Below are positions 1-8,861 of a stretch of 15,532 bases of DNA, in pieces. The stretch lies in assembly GCA_946480565.1 (NCBI GenBank), contig CAMLKR010000042.1:1-15532 (forward strand). Direction: 5' to 3'. Source of the DNA: an uncultured Arenimonas sp. (GTDB lineage: Bacteria; Pseudomonadota; Gammaproteobacteria; Xanthomonadales; Xanthomonadaceae). The notes under the pieces were generated by a model. The model ran no database searches and was not told where the DNA came from. It was given only the letters and a program-made list of their open reading frames with translations. How positions within the stretch are numbered: position 1 is the stretch's first letter; every line of letters begins with the position of its first letter. The position numbers and the translations under genes were made by a program.

Positions 1-935
1 ACCGCGCCCAGAAGCGCGGCGGCAAGGGCCGCTCGGCCACCGCGGTGAAGGAAGAAGACTTCATCGACCGCCTGTGGGTGGTCAATACGCACGACACCCT
101 GCTCACCTTCACCAGCACCGGCCGCGTGTTCTGGCTCAAGGTCTACCAGTTGCCCGACGCCGGCCCGAACTCGCGCGGCCGGCCGATCATCAACTGGATC
201 CCGCTGCAGGAAGGCGAGAAGGTCCAGGCCGTGCTGCCGGTGCGCGAATTCGACGACGGCCACTTCGTGTTCTTCGCCACCCGCGACGGCACGGTCAAGA
301 AGACCCCGCTCAGCGAATATTCCCGCCCGCGCTCCACCGGCATCTGGGCCATCAACCTCGACGAGGGCGATGGCCTGGTGGACGTGCAGCTGACCAACGG
401 CGAGCGCGACATCATGCTGTTCGCCAGCAACGGCAAGGCCGTGCGCTTCGACGAGGGCGAGGTCCGTTCGATGGGCCGCACCGCCACCGGCGTGCGCGGC
501 ATGCGCCTGAAGGAGGACGGCGAAGGGCAGGGCGCCAAGGTCGTCAGCATGATCGTCGTGGATGGCGACGGCGACATCCTGACCGCCAGCGCCAAGGGCT
601 TCGGCAAGCGCACCCCGGTGTCCGAATATCCGAAGAAGGGCCGCGGCACCCAGGGCGTGATCGCGCTGCAGACCAGCGAGCGCAACGGCGACCTGGTCGG
701 CGCGATCCAGCTGACCGAACAGCACGAGATCCTGCTGATCTCCGACCAGGGCACCCTGGTGCGCACCCGCGCCGCCGAAGTCAGCCAGGTCGGCCGCAAC
801 ACCCAGGGCGTCACCCTGATGCGGGTGGCGGCCGACGAGCAGCTGATCGCGGTCGAGCGGGTGGACGTGCTCGATGCCGGCGACGACGAGGCCGCCGCCG
901 TCACGGAGCCGTCGCAGCCGCAGCCGGAGGCTTGA
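1..935 (+). CDS. gyrA: DNA gyrase subunit A, C-terminal domain (5' partial)
   Basis: This is the 3' end of gyrA; the reading frame enters at base 3 and ends at the TGA at 933-935, giving about 310 residues. GyrA with GyrB introduces negative supercoils, and its C-terminal beta-pinwheel wraps the DNA. The GyrA-box is visible at bases 9-29 as QKRGGKG, a conservative variant of QRRGGKG. The later blades carry the usual degenerate boxes: [39 protein letters not shown] and VGRNTQGV. The last blade is followed by a short tail that is first acidic (DAGDDE) and then rich in Pro and Gln. Acidic GyrA tails modulate wrapping in E. coli, so this tail may do the same (inference). An internal GTG at 45 opens a shorter frame, but the GyrA-box lies upstream of it, so it is not the start. 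Identification is very secure; the N-terminal breakage-reunion domain lies outside the window. Confidence 0.98.
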   Translation, partial: RAQKRGGKGRSATAVKEEDFIDRLWVVNTHDTLLTFTSTGRVFWLKVYQLPDAGPNSRGRPIINWIPLQEGEKVQAVLPVREFDDGHFVFFATRDGTVKKTPLSEYSRPRSTGIWAINLDEGDGLVDVQLTNGERDIMLFASNGKAVRFDEGEVRSMGRTATGVRGMRLKEDGEGQGAKVVSMIVVDGDGDILTASAKGFGKRTPVSEYPKKGRGTQGVIALQTSERNGDLVGAIQLTEQHEILLISDQGTLVRTRAAEVSQVGRNTQGVTLMRVAADEQLIAVERVDVLDAGDDEAAAVTEPSQPQPEA

Positions 936-943
936 GCCCGGCG

Positions 944-969
944 GGCCGCGCGGAACTCCCCGCGCGGCC
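944..969 (+). terminator. GC-rich hairpin after gyrA, possible terminator
   Basis: A perfect 10-bp stem (GGCCGCGCGG at 944-953, CCGCGCGGCC at 960-969) closes a 6-nt loop AACTCC and starts 9 nt after the gyrA stop. No T-tract follows, so it is at best an imperfect intrinsic terminator or an mRNA 3'-end stabiliser. It overlaps the proposed promoter of the downstream protease gene. Confidence 0.5.
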
Positions 970-979
970 TGTACCCTAA
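952..979 (+). promoter_or_regulatory. Candidate sigma-E-type promoter for the Deg protease gene
   Basis: GGAACTC at 952-958 matches the sigma-E -35 consensus GGAACTT at 6 of 7 positions. After a 16-nt spacer, CCTAA at 975-979 resembles the -10 consensus TCTRA, with only its first base differing. A start near 985 would leave a leader of about 20 nt containing the GGAG ribosome site at 995-998. DegP-family genes are classical sigma-E targets, which raises the prior. A sigma-70 -10 reading (TACCCT at 972-977) is an alternative, but it has no good -35. Confidence 0.4.
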
Positions 980-1004
980 GGCCGGTCTCCCCCTGGAGTG
1001 GTGC

Positions 1005-3071
1005 ATGCGCCCGACCCTTACCGCCGCGGCCTGGATGGCCGCGCTGCTGCTGGCCAGCCTGCCGGCGCTGTCGCAGGTTCCCGCCCCCGCGTCCGTGCGC
1101 GCCACCGACGCCAACCGCATCTCGGAAGCGCGCGACCGCGTGCTGCCGGTGGTGGTCAGCATCCTCAACGTGCGCCAGGACTACCAGCAGGGCGAACCGG
1201 TGCTCAGCGTGTCCAGCGGCAGCGGCACCGTGGTGTCGGCCGAGGGCCACATCGCCACCAATGCCCACGTCACCCAGAACGGCAAGAGCTTCCGGGTGGT
1301 GTTCGCCGACGGCCGCGAGCTGCCGGCGCGGCTGGTCGGCACCGACACGCTGTCCGACCTGGCCGTGCTCCAGGCCATCCCGCCGAAACCCGAGACCTTC
1401 GCCTACGCGGAGTTCGCCGACGTGCTCGACCTGCGCCCGGGCGACACCGTGCTGGCCATGGGCGCGCCCTGGGGCCTCTCCAATTCGATGAGCGCGGGCG
1501 TGGTCAACAACCCGCGCCGCCTGCTGGTGTCGCTGTTCGACGACGAGGCCGATTACGAAGACCGGCTGGGCGCCGACGAGCCGACCGGCCGCTACTACGC
1601 CTGGATCCAGCACGACGCGGCGATCGCCCCGGGCAATTCCGGCGGTCCGCTGGTGGACCTGAGCGGCCGCATCGTCGGCGTCAACACCCGCGGCATGATC
1701 TTCGGCGGCGACCTGGCCTTTGCCATCCCCGGTCCCGATGCCGGCGAGGTGGTGCGGGCCCTGATCGCCAAGGGGCGGATCGAGCGTGCCCACTTCGGCT
1801 TCCGGCTGCGCTCGCTCAAGGGCACCGGCAAGACCCGGGGCGTGCTGGTGAACGCGGTCGAGCGCGGTTCGGCGGCGGAAAAGGCCGGCCTGCGCGCCGG
1901 CGACCTGGTGCTGGCCATCGACGGGACTGCGGTCAGCGCGCCGCAGCCGGTCGACGTGCCGGCCCTGCAGCGTCGCCTGGCCGAGCTGCCGATCGGCAAG
2001 CCCGTGCAGCTGGACATCGACCGCGACGGCCAGGCCCGCCGGATCCGGCTCGAAGCCGCGGCGCAGCCGGAAGACCGAGGTGAAGAGGGCGCCTTCCTGC
2101 CGTTCGGCCTGTCGGTGTCCGAGCTGACGCCGGCCATGGGTCGGCGCCGCAATTTCGACGGGGCCCGGGGCCTGCTGGTCACCGGCATCCGCCCCGGCGG
2201 CCCGGCGGCCATCGCCCGGCCGGCCCTGGCGCAGGGCGACCTGATCCTGCGCGTCGGCGGCAAGCCGGTGCGCAGCATCGAGGACCTGGTCGCGGTGGCG
2301 GGCAAACCCGCCGGCGACGACAAGCCGCTGGTGATCGAGTTCCAGCGCGAGGCCGAACAGCGCCTGGCGCTTCTGTCGCCTCTGCATGGCGACCGGGTGC
2401 GCACTCCGCTGCCGGAGCTGGCCAAGGCCTGGTCGGGCGTCGAAGTGCAGCCGGTGACCGCGTCGCTGGCGCGCGACCTCGGCCTGCCGGCACCGGGATT
2501 CCGCATCACCCGGGTCTATCCGGGCAGCCCGCTGGGCGCCGCCGGTGCCGAGGTCGGCGACCTGATCACGGCGATCGACGGCGAGCCGCTGCGCGCCGCC
2601 AACGAAACCTCGGCCGACGGCTACCACCAGCGCGTGCGCGACCTGCTGATCGGCAGCCGCGCCGAGTTCAGCGCGCTGCGCGAGGGCAAGCCGCGCAGCT
2701 ACGCCGTCACCCTGGCCGAGTCGCCGGTCAACACCTCGGGCCTGCGCACCCTGGCGCTGACCCGCCTGCGCGCCCAGCTGCGCGAATTCGGCTTCTACGA
2801 CCGCGCCGCGCGCCGGCTGCCGGCCAGCCAGGCCGGCGTGGTGGTGGACGGCGTCGAGGCCGGCGGTCCGGCCGGCCTGGCCCACCTGCAGGGCGGCGAC
2901 ATCATCATCAGCCTCGCCGACCAGCCGGTGCGCGACCTGCCCGGGCTGGCGGCGGCACTGGACACCGCCCTGGCCAAGGGCAACGGCAGCGTGATCCCGC
3001 TGCAGGTGCTGCGTGGCCCCGAAACCCGCATCCTCTACCTCGAACGCTACTGGCTCACGGAGACGCCATGA
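1005..3071 (+). CDS. Secreted HtrA/Deg-type serine protease with about four PDZ domains
   Basis: A 688-residue protein with a Sec signal peptide (about residues 1-24) and a chymotrypsin-fold protease domain (about 35-255). The triad is intact: His88 in TNAHV, Asp118 in SDLAVL and Ser212 in APGNSGGPL. PDZ-like units follow at about 262-350, 366-450, 475-572 and 590-680, each with a recognisable core such as AEKAGLRAGDLVLAIDG, ALAQGDLILRVGG, GAEVGDLITAIDG or LQGGDIIISLADQ. DegP and DegQ normally have two PDZ domains and about 450-475 residues, so this protein is much longer. An acidic insert at about residues 178-193 lies between the Asp and Ser motifs, where regulatory loops sit in Deg proteases. 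The start at 1005 is supported by GGAG six nt upstream and by the signal peptide. The stop overlaps the next gene's start. The likely role is periplasmic protein quality control; the substrate is unknown. Confidence 0.9.
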   Translation: MRPTLTAAAWMAALLLASLPALSQVPAPASVRATDANRISEARDRVLPVVVSILNVRQDYQQGEPVLSVSSGSGTVVSAEGHIATNAHVTQNGKSFRVVFADGRELPARLVGTDTLSDLAVLQAIPPKPETFAYAEFADVLDLRPGDTVLAMGAPWGLSNSMSAGVVNNPRRLLVSLFDDEADYEDRLGADEPTGRYYAWIQHDAAIAPGNSGGPLVDLSGRIVGVNTRGMIFGGDLAFAIPGPDAGEVVRALIAKGRIERAHFGFRLRSLKGTGKTRGVLVNAVERGSAAEKAGLRAGDLVLAIDGTAVSAPQPVDVPALQRRLAELPIGKPVQLDIDRDGQARRIRLEAAAQPEDRGEEGAFLPFGLSVSELTPAMGRRRNFDGARGLLVTGIRPGGPAAIARPALAQGDLILRVGGKPVRSIEDLVAVAGKPAGDDKPLVIEFQREAEQRLALLSPLHGDRVRTPLPELAKAWSGVEVQPVTASLARDLGLPAPGFRITRVYPGSPLGAAGAEVGDLITAIDGEPLRAANETSADGYHQRVRDLLIGSRAEFSALREGKPRSYAVTLAESPVNTSGLRTLALTRLRAQLREFGFYDRAARRLPASQAGVVVDGVEAGGPAGLAHLQGGDIIISLADQPVRDLPGLAAALDTALAKGNGSVIPLQVLRGPETRILYLERYWLTETP

Positions 3072-3862
3072 CCCTGGTCCGCCCCCTGCTGTTGACGGCC
3101 CTGCTGGCCCTGGCGCCGTCGCTGAGCGCGGCCGAAGCCGCCGCCGAGCCCTTCGAGGACTATCGGCCGATCTACCGCGACCTGGTGCAGCAGCACGCCG
3201 AGGCCGTGGTGACGGTGAAGTTCGTGATGTCGGTGGTGAACTCCGGCAACGAGCAGCGCATCGAGGACCGCACCCAGGCGGTGCTGGTCAGCGACGATGG
3301 CCTGATGATCGTGCCGGACCGCTCGGTGAGCCTGGACTTCAGCACCTTCGGCAACGTCACGCCGGGCCAGGCGGCGCCGGTGGCCAAGTCCAGCGACTTC
3401 CGCATCCGGCTGGCCGGCACCGAGGACTGGCTGCCCGCCGACCTGGTCACCCGCGACGCCGAGCTGGGCCTGGCCTGGCTGCGCCTGCGCAACCCGACCG
3501 GCAAGCTCGATTACGTCGACCTGTCCGCCGGCATCAAGGCCGAGCCGGGCATGGCTTTCTTCTCCCTGCTGCGCACCTCGGACGAGTGGGGCGGGGTGCC
3601 GGTGTTCCGCCCGGGCCTGGTGCTGGGCGAAACCCGCACGCCGACCTTCCGCCTGCTGGTGGACGGCGTGCCGGGCCTGGCCTTCAGCCACGACGGCAAG
3701 CCGATGGGCTACGTGGACGTGGACCTGGCCTCGATGATGCGTTCGCGCAACACCGGCATGGGCATGGACATGGCCGACCTGGTGCTGCGCATGACGCCGG
3801 TCGACAAGGTCGCGGCCGCGACCGCGCAGGCGGCGAAGCTGCCGGTCGCCGGCGGCCAGTGA
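3068..3862 (+). CDS. Secreted trypsin-fold pseudoprotease coupled to the Deg protease
   Basis: A 264-residue protein with a signal peptide (about residues 1-22). It keeps the spacing of a Deg protease core without its catalytic residues. AVLVSDDGLMIVPDRSV (71-87) aligns by eye with the GSG-V-S-DG-ILTNNHV block, placing Arg85 at the His. DAELGLAWL (130-138) aligns with DP-TDLAVL, placing Gly134 at the Asp. GVPGLAF (200-206) aligns with GNSGGPL, placing Pro202 at the Ser. There is no PDZ domain. Its ATG overlaps the upstream TGA as ATGA, with GGAG at 3059-3062, so translation is probably coupled to the active protease at a similar dose. Fold assignment by motif spacing is fairly secure; a role as partner, adaptor or inhibitor of the upstream protease is inference. 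A Met- and Gly-rich stretch (RNTGMGMDM) lies near the C-terminus. Confidence 0.8.
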   Translation: MTLVRPLLLTALLALAPSLSAAEAAAEPFEDYRPIYRDLVQQHAEAVVTVKFVMSVVNSGNEQRIEDRTQAVLVSDDGLMIVPDRSVSLDFSTFGNVTPGQAAPVAKSSDFRIRLAGTEDWLPADLVTRDAELGLAWLRLRNPTGKLDYVDLSAGIKAEPGMAFFSLLRTSDEWGGVPVFRPGLVLGETRTPTFRLLVDGVPGLAFSHDGKPMGYVDVDLASMMRSRNTGMGMDMADLVLRMTPVDKVAAATAQAAKLPVAGGQ

Positions 3863-3924
3863 GTCCTTTGCGCTGACCGTTTTTTCCGTCGAATCCGTGG
3901 CGTCGCCGCGCCGCGCCGCCGACC

Positions 3925-3930
3925 TATACT
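3925..3930 (+). promoter_or_regulatory. -10 element (TATACT) upstream of the alpha-2-macroglobulin gene
   Basis: TATACT matches the sigma-70 -10 TATAAT at 5 of 6 positions inside the 93-nt gap. No convincing -35 lies 16-18 nt upstream. A start near 3936 gives a leader of about 20 nt with GGGAG at 3945-3949, six nt before the ATG. It suggests that the macroglobulin-pbpC unit has its own promoter rather than depending on the protease pair. No clear intrinsic terminator separates the two units, so readthrough is possible. Confidence 0.5.
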
Positions 3931-3955
3931 GGCCGCATCCCCCCGGGAGCTGGCC

Positions 3956-6900
3956 ATGTCTTCGATTCGTATTGCGCGCCGCCTCGCGGCGACCCTGACG
4001 CTTCTGTTCGTTGTGCTGGCCGCGGCCGGCTGCAAGCGCGACGCCAACCAGGTGCCCGAGCTCCAGCAGGGCGCGGTGGATGCCCGGCCCCGGGTCGAAG
4101 GCTTCGGCCTGGTTGCCGCCGGGCGCGGCCTGCACGAAGGGCAGCTGGCGATCGAGCTGGAGTTCTCGCAGCCGCTGGCCGCCGGACAGTCCTTCGACGA
4201 ACTGCTGGTGGTGACCGGACCCAAGGGCGAGCAGGTCAAGGGAAGCTGGGTGCTGGACGATTCAGCGCAGAAGCTGCGCTTCCCCTATGTCGAGGCCAGC
4301 AGGGACTATGGCGTGGTGCTGCTGGCCGGTCTGTCCGCCGCCGACGGCAAGACCCTGGGCAAGGAGGAGCGGCGCAAGGTGAACACCGGCCCGGTCGAAC
4401 CGGCGGTGGGTTTCGCCTCGCAGGGCAGCGTGCTGCCGGCGCGCGACACCCGCGGCCTGCCGGTGGTGTCGGTGAACGTGCCCGAGGTGGACGTCGAATT
4501 CCTGCGCGTGCGCGACAACGAGGTCGCGAACTTCTTCGTCGGCTACCAGCGCGGCGGCCGCCGCGGCGGCTGGGAGCTCGGCGACAGCGAATGGCAGGAC
4601 CGCGTCGCGATCAACCGCATCGCCGACTCGGTCTACCTCAACCGCTTCGTGCTGGGTGGCGGCGAGAACGAACGGCGGCTGAGCTACCTGCCGGTGCAGA
4701 ACATCACCGAACTGCAGCAGCCCGGCCTGTACTTCGCCCTGATGCGCCGGGTCGGCGCCTACGGCGACGACTACGAAACCGCGATCTTCTTCATCAGCGA
4801 CATCGGCCTGCACCTGCGCGCCTACGGCGACCAGGTCTTCGTGCACACGGCCTCGCTCAAGAGCGGCGCCGCCGCCGGCGACGTGGCGCTGGAAGTGCTG
4901 GACCGCAAGGGCGAGGTGGTGGCCAAGGCCGTCACCGACGGCAGCGGCAATGCCCGGGTCGGCTACAGGCTCGACGCCAGCCACGTGCTGGTCGCGCGCA
5001 GCGGCAACGATGTGTCCCTGCTGCCGTTCAACCAGCCGGCGCTGGATCTTTCCGAATTCGCGGTGGCGGGCAGGCCGCAGGCCTGGTTCGACGTGTTCGC
5101 GTGGTCGGGCCGCGACCTGTACCGGCCGGGCGAGACCGTGCGCATCTCGGCGCTGATGCGCGATTTCGACGGCCGCGCGGTCAAGGCGCAGCCGCTGTTC
5201 CTGAGCCTGAAGCAGCCCGACGGCAAAGTGTTCCTGGAAACCCAGCTGGCGCCGGGCGAGGGCGGTTATTACGGCTGGAGCCAGGCGCTGCCCGCCGACG
5301 TGCCGACCGGCCGCTGGCAGGTGGAGTTCCGCACCGCGCCGGGCGCCGCCGAGGTGGTGCAGGGCATGAGCCTGCGCATCGAGGAGTTCCTGCCCGAGCG
5401 CATGAAGCTGGAGCTGAGCTCGGCGCAGGCCACGCTGCGGCCCGGCGAGAAGCTGACGGTGGACGTGGATGCCGCCTATCTCTACGGCGCGCCGGCCGCG
5501 GGCAACCGCTTCACCGCGCGCCTGGCCGTGACGCCCGACCAGCATCCCGTCGAGCAGTATCCCGACCACTTCTTCGGCGACCCGACCATCACCCTGCCCA
5601 AGGACGCGAAGGACATGGTGGACGAGGCGCTGGCCGGCAACGGCCGCCTGCGCACCCGGCTCGCGCTGCCCGAGGAAGCATCCAATCCGGGCGCACCGGT
5701 CGCGGTCGTGGTCACCGGCAGCGTCTACGAGAGCGGCGGCCGCCCGGTCAGCCGCAGCCTCAAGCGCAGCGTGTGGCCGGCGCCGCAGCTGGTCGGGGTG
5801 CGTCCGCTGTTCGATCTCAAGGAAGGCGCGCCGGCCAACGGCGTCGCCGGCTTCGAGGTCCTGCGCAGCGATGCCACCGGCAAGCTCTCCGCGGCACCTG
5901 AGCTGAAGGCCAGCCTGGTGCGCGAACTGCGCGACTACCACTGGCGCCAGGACAGCGGCGGCTGGGGGTACGACTTCACCAGCCGGTACGAGACGGTGGA
6001 GACCCGCAGCCTGGCCACCCAGCCCTCCGGCGGCACCCGCATCGACTTCCAGGTGGAGTGGGGCGAATACCGCCTCGAGATCACCGACCCGGCCACCGGC
6101 CTGACCACGCGCCTGCCCTTCGTCGCCGGCTGGAGCTGGGACAACCAGAACCGCGGGCTCGACGCGCGCCCCGACAAGGTCAAGCTGGCGCTGGACAGGA
6201 CCGCCTACCGGGCCGGCGACAAACTCAAGGTCACGGTGACGCCGCCCCAGCCGGGCCCCGGCATCCTGATCGTGGAAAGCGACCGGCTGCTGCACGTGCA
6301 GCCGCTGGACGCCAAGCCCGGCGCCACCTACGAGCTCGCGGTCACCGAAGACTGGGAGCGCCATGACGTCTACATCACCGCCCTGGTGTTCCGCGGCGGT
6401 TCGGCGGTGGAGAAGGTCACGCCGGCGCGCGCCGTCGGCGTCGCCCACGTGCCGATGGACCGCGCCGCGCGCAGCGTGCCGGTGACGGTCGAGACGCCGA
6501 AGCAGACGCGACCCGAGCAGGACCTGCCGGTGACCATCACCGCGCCCGCCCTGGCCGGCAAGACCGCCTGGGCGACGGTGTCGGCGGTGGACGTCGGTAT
6601 CCTCAACATCACCCGCTTCCCGGTGCCGGACGCAGCGAAACATTTCTTCGCCCAGCGCCGGCTCGGCGTGGATGCGCGTGATCTCTATGGCCGCGTGATC
6701 GAGAGTTTCGAGGGCGAGGCGGCGACGCTGCGTTTCGGCGGCGACATGGCCCTGGCGGCCTTGCCGCAGGCGCGCCGCCCGACCGCGCGGGTGCAGACGG
6801 TGGACCTGTTCGCCGGCCCGGTGAAGCTCGACGCGCAGGGCCGCGCCCAGGTGAACGTGGCGGTGCCGGACTTCAACGGCACGCTGCGGGTGTCGGCGCT

Positions 6901-8860
6901 GGTCTTCAGCGACGAGGTCTACGGCCAGGGCAGCAGCGAGAGCGTGCTGCGCGCGCCGATCCTGGCCGAGGTCAGCGCACCGCGCGCGCTGGCCCCGGGC
7001 GACCGCAGCACGGTCACGCTGGACCTGCAGAACTACACCGGGGCAGCGGGCGAGTTCACGGTCAGCCTCGACACCCGCGGGCCGATCGCGGTGGCCGGCG
7101 AGCGCCGCAAGGTGGCGCTGGCGGCCGAGGAAAAGACCACGCTCAGCTACGCGCTCAGCGGCACCGAGGGTTTCGGCGTCGGCACCTTGCGGCTGCGCGT
7201 GGAGGGCGGCGGCCATGCGGTCAACCGCGAGTTCGACGTGCCGGTGCGTGCGGCCTGGAGCGGCATCGTGCGCTCGCGCGCGCAGAGCCTGGCCCCGGAG
7301 GCATCTCTGGCGCTGGGCAGCGACCTGGCCGCCGGGCTGATGCCTGGCACGGTGTCCACGCGACTGACGGTGACCGCGGTGCCGCCGATCCCGTTCGCGC
7401 GCGCGCTGCAGGACCTGCTGGACTACCCCTACGGCTGCGTCGAGCAGACCACCACGCGCGGCTACGCGGCCCTGCTGCTCGATGGCGACAGTGCGCGCCG
7501 CATGGGCTTCACCGGCCTGGACGAAACCACGCGCCGCCAGCGCCTCGAAGGCGCCTTCAGCCGCCTGGCGGCCCTGCAGACCGAGAACGGCCACTTCTCG
7601 ATGTGGGGCGGCGACGACAGCACGCCGATCCTGACCCCGTACATCGCCGAGTTCCTGCTCGGCGCGCGCGAGGCCGGGTTCGCGGTGCCCGAGGCGATGC
7701 TGCAGAAGTCGCTCGAACGGCTCAACGAGGACCTGCTCACCGGTGGCGTGCCCTTCTACGCCTACGACGAGTCGGACCACCTGCGTTTCGCCTACCAGGC
7801 CCAGGCCGGCTACGTGCTGGCCAAGCTGAACCGGGCGCCGCTGGGCACGCTGCGCGCGCTCTACGACAACGAGCGCGGCAAGGCCCGCACCGGCCTGCCG
7901 CTGCTGCAGCTGGGCCTGGCGCTGGTCCTGCAGGGCGACGAGGCGCGCGGCGCCAAGGCGATCAACGAAGCCCTGGCCAAGAAGGACCAGCGGCCGCGCT
8001 GGCTCGGCGACTACGGCAGCGAGCTGCGCGACCGCGCCCTGATGCTGGCCCTGCTGCGGGAGAACGGCCGCGGCGGCAAGCCGCAGGACGACCGCCTGCT
8101 GGCCCTGTCGCGCGACCTGCAGGCGCGCGGCGCCGAGCGCCACTACTGGCTCAGCACCCAGGAACAGATCGCCCTGGCGCGGCTGGGCCGGGCACTGACG
8201 CTGGACGCATCGGGCACCTTCTCCGGCCAGCTGGCCGTGGGCGGCGAAACCGACGAGCTCAGCGCGGACAGGCTGTTCAGCCGTGACTTCGGCATCGGCG
8301 ACCTCAATGCCGGCGTGCGCTTCACGCCGAAGGCGCAGGCGCCGGTGTTCGCCAGCATCGACGTGGCTGGCGTGCCGCGTACGGCCCCGGCGCCCGACGA
8401 CAGCGCGATCAGCGTACAGCGCAGCTGGCACAACCCCGACGGTACGCCCTGGAAGCCGGGTCCGCTGAAGGAAGGCCAGGTGCTGGTGGCGGCCCTGCGC
8501 ATCGAAGCGCGTGAGGCCATGCCCGATGCGCTGGTGGTCGACCTGCTGCCGGCCGGCCTGGAAGTCGAGAACCTCAACCTGACCGATCCCGCGCAGTGGG
8601 CCGATGTCAGCGTCGGCGGCACCCCGCTCGGCGACCGCGGCGATGCCGCCGAAGTGCTGCACGAGGAGTATCGCGACGACCGCTACGTGGCGGCGATCAA
8701 GCTCTACGCCGGCCAGGCCACCCAGCTGTTCTACCTGGTGCGGGCCGTGACGCCGGGCACTTATGTGGTGCCGCCGCCGCAGGTCGAGGACATGTATCGG
8801 CCCGAGCTGCGCGGCGTCGGTCGCGCGGTGCCGGCGTCTGTGACCGTCGTGCAGCCCTGA
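3956..8860 (+). CDS. yfhM: Bacterial alpha-2-macroglobulin lipoprotein (YfhM/ECAM-like)
   Basis: A 1634-residue envelope protein close in length to E. coli YfhM (about 1650). The N-terminus is a lipoprotein signal with box AAGC and lipidated Cys26, followed by Lys27, so it is not the Asp at +2 that retains lipoproteins in the E. coli inner membrane. The macroglobulin domain near residues 370-470 includes GRDLYRPGETV. A second MG-type segment near 748 has TAYRAGDKLKVTV. The A2M core includes DVGILNITRF (about 879-888) and DFNGTLRV (972-979). The thioester is intact as CVEQ (Cys1161 to Gln1164), followed by an alpha-helical thioester domain and a C-terminal beta domain (about 1485-1634). Family members trap attacking proteases by covalent attachment after bait cleavage; the bait cannot be located here. 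pbpC follows one base after the stop, the usual pairing, which implies protection of the envelope during peptidoglycan repair. Confidence 0.95.
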   Translation: MSSIRIARRLAATLTLLFVVLAAAGCKRDANQVPELQQGAVDARPRVEGFGLVAAGRGLHEGQLAIELEFSQPLAAGQSFDELLVVTGPKGEQVKGSWVLDDSAQKLRFPYVEASRDYGVVLLAGLSAADGKTLGKEERRKVNTGPVEPAVGFASQGSVLPARDTRGLPVVSVNVPEVDVEFLRVRDNEVANFFVGYQRGGRRGGWELGDSEWQDRVAINRIADSVYLNRFVLGGGENERRLSYLPVQNITELQQPGLYFALMRRVGAYGDDYETAIFFISDIGLHLRAYGDQVFVHTASLKSGAAAGDVALEVLDRKGEVVAKAVTDGSGNARVGYRLDASHVLVARSGNDVSLLPFNQPALDLSEFAVAGRPQAWFDVFAWSGRDLYRPGETVRISALMRDFDGRAVKAQPLFLSLKQPDGKVFLETQLAPGEGGYYGWSQALPADVPTGRWQVEFRTAPGAAEVVQGMSLRIEEFLPERMKLELSSAQATLRPGEKLTVDVDAAYLYGAPAAGNRFTARLAVTPDQHPVEQYPDHFFGDPTITLPKDAKDMVDEALAGNGRLRTRLALPEEASNPGAPVAVVVTGSVYESGGRPVSRSLKRSVWPAPQLVGVRPLFDLKEGAPANGVAGFEVLRSDATGKLSAAPELKASLVRELRDYHWRQDSGGWGYDFTSRYETVETRSLATQPSGGTRIDFQVEWGEYRLEITDPATGLTTRLPFVAGWSWDNQNRGLDARPDKVKLALDRTAYRAGDKLKVTVTPPQPGPGILIVESDRLLHVQPLDAKPGATYELAVTEDWERHDVYITALVFRGGSAVEKVTPARAVGVAHVPMDRAARSVPVTVETPKQTRPEQDLPVTITAPALAGKTAWATVSAVDVGILNITRFPVPDAAKHFFAQRRLGVDARDLYGRVIESFEGEAATLRFGGDMALAALPQARRPTARVQTVDLFAGPVKLDAQGRAQVNVAVPDFNGTLRVSALVFSDEVYGQGSSESVLRAPILAEVSAPRALAPGDRSTVTLDLQNYTGAAGEFTVSLDTRGPIAVAGERRKVALAAEEKTTLSYALSGTEGFGVGTLRLRVEGGGHAVNREFDVPVRAAWSGIVRSRAQSLAPEASLALGSDLAAGLMPGTVSTRLTVTAVPPIPFARALQDLLDYPYGCVEQTTTRGYAALLLDGDSARRMGFTGLDETTRRQRLEGAFSRLAALQTENGHFSMWGGDDSTPILTPYIAEFLLGAREAGFAVPEAMLQKSLERLNEDLLTGGVPFYAYDESDHLRFAYQAQAGYVLAKLNRAPLGTLRALYDNERGKARTGLPLLQLGLALVLQGDEARGAKAINEALAKKDQRPRWLGDYGSELRDRALMLALLRENGRGGKPQDDRLLALSRDLQARGAERHYWLSTQEQIALARLGRALTLDASGTFSGQLAVGGETDELSADRLFSRDFGIGDLNAGVRFTPKAQAPVFASIDVAGVPRTAPAPDDSAISVQRSWHNPDGTPWKPGPLKEGQVLVAALRIEAREAMPDALVVDLLPAGLEVENLNLTDPAQWADVSVGGTPLGDRGDAAEVLHEEYRDDRYVAAIKLYAGQATQLFYLVRAVTPGTYVVPPPQVEDMYRPELRGVGRAVPASVTVVQP

Positions 8861-8861
8861 G

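Noticed and set aside
45..47. GTG as a gene start for a short protein at the left edge
   Set aside because: The GyrA-box lies upstream in the same frame, so this is the interior of gyrA.
143..1168. A - strand frame opposite the gyrA end and protease start
   Set aside because: It crosses two real genes and their intergenic hairpin and has no domain-like sequence.
3880..3885. T6 run after the pseudoprotease gene as an intrinsic terminator
   Set aside because: No convincing GC stem lies directly before it; only a weak 5-bp pairing is found well upstream.
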